Translations under genes and position numbers: made by a program
The notes under the pieces: model-generated
The model's database searches: none
Told to the model about the DNA's origin: nothing
Seen by the model: the letters and a program-made list of their open reading frames with translations, nothing else
Assembly: GCF_027887165.1 (NCBI RefSeq)
Contig: NC_077230.1
Location: forward strand, 345,645,989 to 345,709,988
DNA length: 64,000 nt
Reading direction: 5' to 3'
Source: Monodelphis domestica
Lineage: Eukaryota > Chordata > Mammalia > Didelphimorphia > Didelphidae
Shown here: in pieces, positions 57,701 through 60,700 of the stretch
Position numbering within the stretch: the stretch's first letter is position 1
Layout: each line of letters starts with the position of its first letter

Positions 57701-60700
57701 TCCCAAGACTCTTGCATTAATGTCCCCTTGATGTTTTCTGGGTTGGTCGTTTGTGACATTTTCCTTGGTTTTCTCCATATTTTGATTTTGATTTCATATT
57801 TCTTGCTGTCTTGTGGAGCTGTTGCTTTCTATTTGATTCATTCTTGTTTTTCGGCAGTTCAATTCTTGGGTAAGGTTTATCACCTTCTACTCTAAACTTT
57901 CCTTGTGATTTCATTTAATATCACATTTTTCATCTCGTCCAGCTGTGGGTCTTTCAGGTCCTCTTCAGTGTTTTGGCCATGCCTTTCTTTTTCAGAGGCT
58001 CTACTTAATCTATATGTTGCAGGGTTATTTTGCTCTTCTGTATTTACCTCTTATGCTTCTCAAAATCTTTGTTCCTCTCCATTGTGTTTAACATTTCCTT
58101 CTTTTAACTCATAACTACAGCCTTAGCATCCAATTTGGGGCCTTATACTTAAGTAATTCTATTCCCTCCCAGATTCTGTGATGGCATGGGCGTATGCCCT
58201 ATATAGTCCTAGATGGGGTGACTGAGACTAGATCCTACTTTCTGAAAGAACTCCAGGGTCTTGACTCAGCCTCTTAATGGCTCATCTTGGGCTTTGGTGT
58301 TGCCTCTTTCAGTGTCCTCCTGGCACAGTTCTGAAATTAAGAGTTGTCTCCATCCCTTACCACAACCCTGTTAGATACCACCCAAATGTTTGTTGACTGA
58401 ATTGGTATCAAGCCTCCTATATGACCCCAGGTGCCTTTCTTCTTAGGTGCTGCCCTGGCTGTTTCTCTGTGTTGCTTGGGCACAGGCGGCCCAATTTATC
58501 TGGCCTGGTATCCTTACTATGTCTTAGGCAGCCCTATCTGGGTACTGCACCACTGAGCTCTGGGTGGAACTGCCAGAGTCTGGTCCAGTCTACCTACTAC
58601 TCTGGATCTATGTTGCTTGCAATCTTTGCATCCACATGCCTATTCTGACTAACAGCCACTCAGAGCTTCCACAGGATTCTAGCAGTTGTTTTCTTTTTCT
58701 TTTTTTTGGCAAGTCTTGTATTAGATATTGGATAAAAGAGATTATAGCTGCTTTTCTTTGGTTTTCCTTCTTATTCATTCTGGTGACATTTTTAGAGTCC
58801 TGGTATGTATGTAAGAGATCTCAGCTCCTTTACATCCTAACACACCATCTTCCCATAATCCCTCCTAATTAATTTTGCCATTATTAAGGAAGTATATTTG
58901 GACTTTGTCTTGGCATCTATATTTCAAAAGAAATCTACGTTTACAGAAAAAATCTCACAGGGTTTTTGAGTAGGTTTGAGAGTGTCTGATGAAGGGAGTG
59001 TGATAAAAGGGTGACATTTAAATACTTAAATCTCACAATGAAAACTTCAAAGGGACTAATGAAGAGTTCTACAATACCTATGGATCACTGAAAGATCCAG
59101 ATAACTTTGACCAGTAACTGAAGCACACTTAGAAGGCATGGATTCAAGTCTTACCCCGTTAGCTATTAGTTTTGTGTCACTGAACTAGGTTTAAGGATTC
59201 TAGTACCAAAATTTGCCATTAACTTGGTCTGCCCTCTAATACCACCAAGCCTTATTTTACTTCAGAGGGTTACTGTGAAAACTGAATGGGCTAATTGATT
59301 TAGAAAAACTTTGTAAACTAAGAATATACAAATGCATTAGGAATCATCTTTTTGAGGAAGTCATCTCTCTAGAGAGAAGAAGGCATAAATCTATCTCACA
59401 GTTCTTAAGGTAGAGATTATGTCATAAGCAACTATAAAATACGGCAATCATAACCAGAATAAATTAAATTCCACAACAAAAGTTAATTTAAAATGAAAAT
59501 GACCCAACTGTCTTAGTTTTAAGGAAAAAGGAGTTCACAAGATAAAGGTGAATTGGAAATTGCAAAAGCAGCCACCTGTCTACCTGTTTTAGAGCAGAAA
59601 GAGGACAAAAATTTCCAGTGATTTCATAGATCTATATAGAACTCTCTGATGAGGAAACTCTCTCATCAATGCAGGTCAGCACATTATAGTCTTAGAAAAC
59701 TACCTAGAGTCTAGAGAGGTTAAGGGGCTTGCCCAGTCAAGCTATTAGTCAGTTTGTGTCAGAGGTGGGATTTAAAGTCAGATCTCCCTGACTCTGATGC
59801 CAGCCCTCTATCCACCATAATACATTCCTTTCCTCTCTATTTCAGAAAACAGCAGGAAATTGTGAGATGAGTTGCCATTTATAATGTTCACAAATCATTA
59901 CAGTGATTTACTGTGTAGTAGAGAGCACTGGGCTTGGAATTAGGTTTAATCTCAGCTATGTAAAAAGGAGACAGAGCATTTGACTTGGAGCCAGGAAGTC
60001 CTGAACACAGATCTGGTCTCAGACAATGACCAGCTGTATGACTCCAGGTAAGTTACTTTACCTCTGCTTCAGTTTCCTCAACTGTAAAATGCGAGATAAT
60101 AATGGCATCTGCCTCCCAGGCTTTTTGTGAGAATCAAATGAGATCATTGTAAAGCCCTCAGCACAATGCCTGACATTTATTAGGCACTTAATCAATGCCT
60201 GTCATTCTTTCCCACTCTGCTATTTACTATATAATCAATGGCAAGTCTTCTAATTTCTTTGGGACTCAGCTCCCTCAACAAAAAAATAGGAATAATATTA
60301 TTTATACTGTGGTAAAGACTCAAATGAGAATTTGTATGTGAAGCACTTTGTAAATAAGTTATTTTATAATTAACAAACCAAATTTAATCCAAACCATTCA
60401 TCATCATGAGCTTTGAAGAATGTTTCTATGTACAAGAAGCAGTGTAATCTAAAGGGAAGAGCACCAGCTTCCTGGCTCTTCTCACAGGACCTGGGCAAAC
60501 TTGCTAAGTCCCTTCCTCTCTCTGGTTTCTTTACCTATAATCAAATAAACACTTTGTGAATGGAGTGTTCAGTGCTAGAGATACAATGATGAAGAACAAG
60601 GGTCCTTCCCCTCGAGGAATCTATAATTTAATGAAGGGAGGGGGATAGAATACACAATTCGCTAGGAAATAAGGTGTAATTTAATAAGAATTGAGTACGG

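Larger units (their letters stand above)
53390..58870 (-). mobile_element. Nearly full-length but degenerate LINE-1, sense to POLD3
   Basis: At the high-coordinate end the minus strand reads GGGATTATGGGAAGATGG, the start of a LINE-1 5' UTR. A GC-richer 5' region (58870 to about 57950) follows, then an ORF1-like Lys/Asn/Gln-rich coding remnant (57914-57572) with stops. The ORF2 region is badly decayed. The reversed ORF2 3' portion is recognisable around 54260-54600 (plus strand TGTCTATTCATGTCCTTTAT, CACAAGCTTTTTAATTTTAG). A SINE interrupts at 54959-55157. No intact frame remains. Confidence 0.65.
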
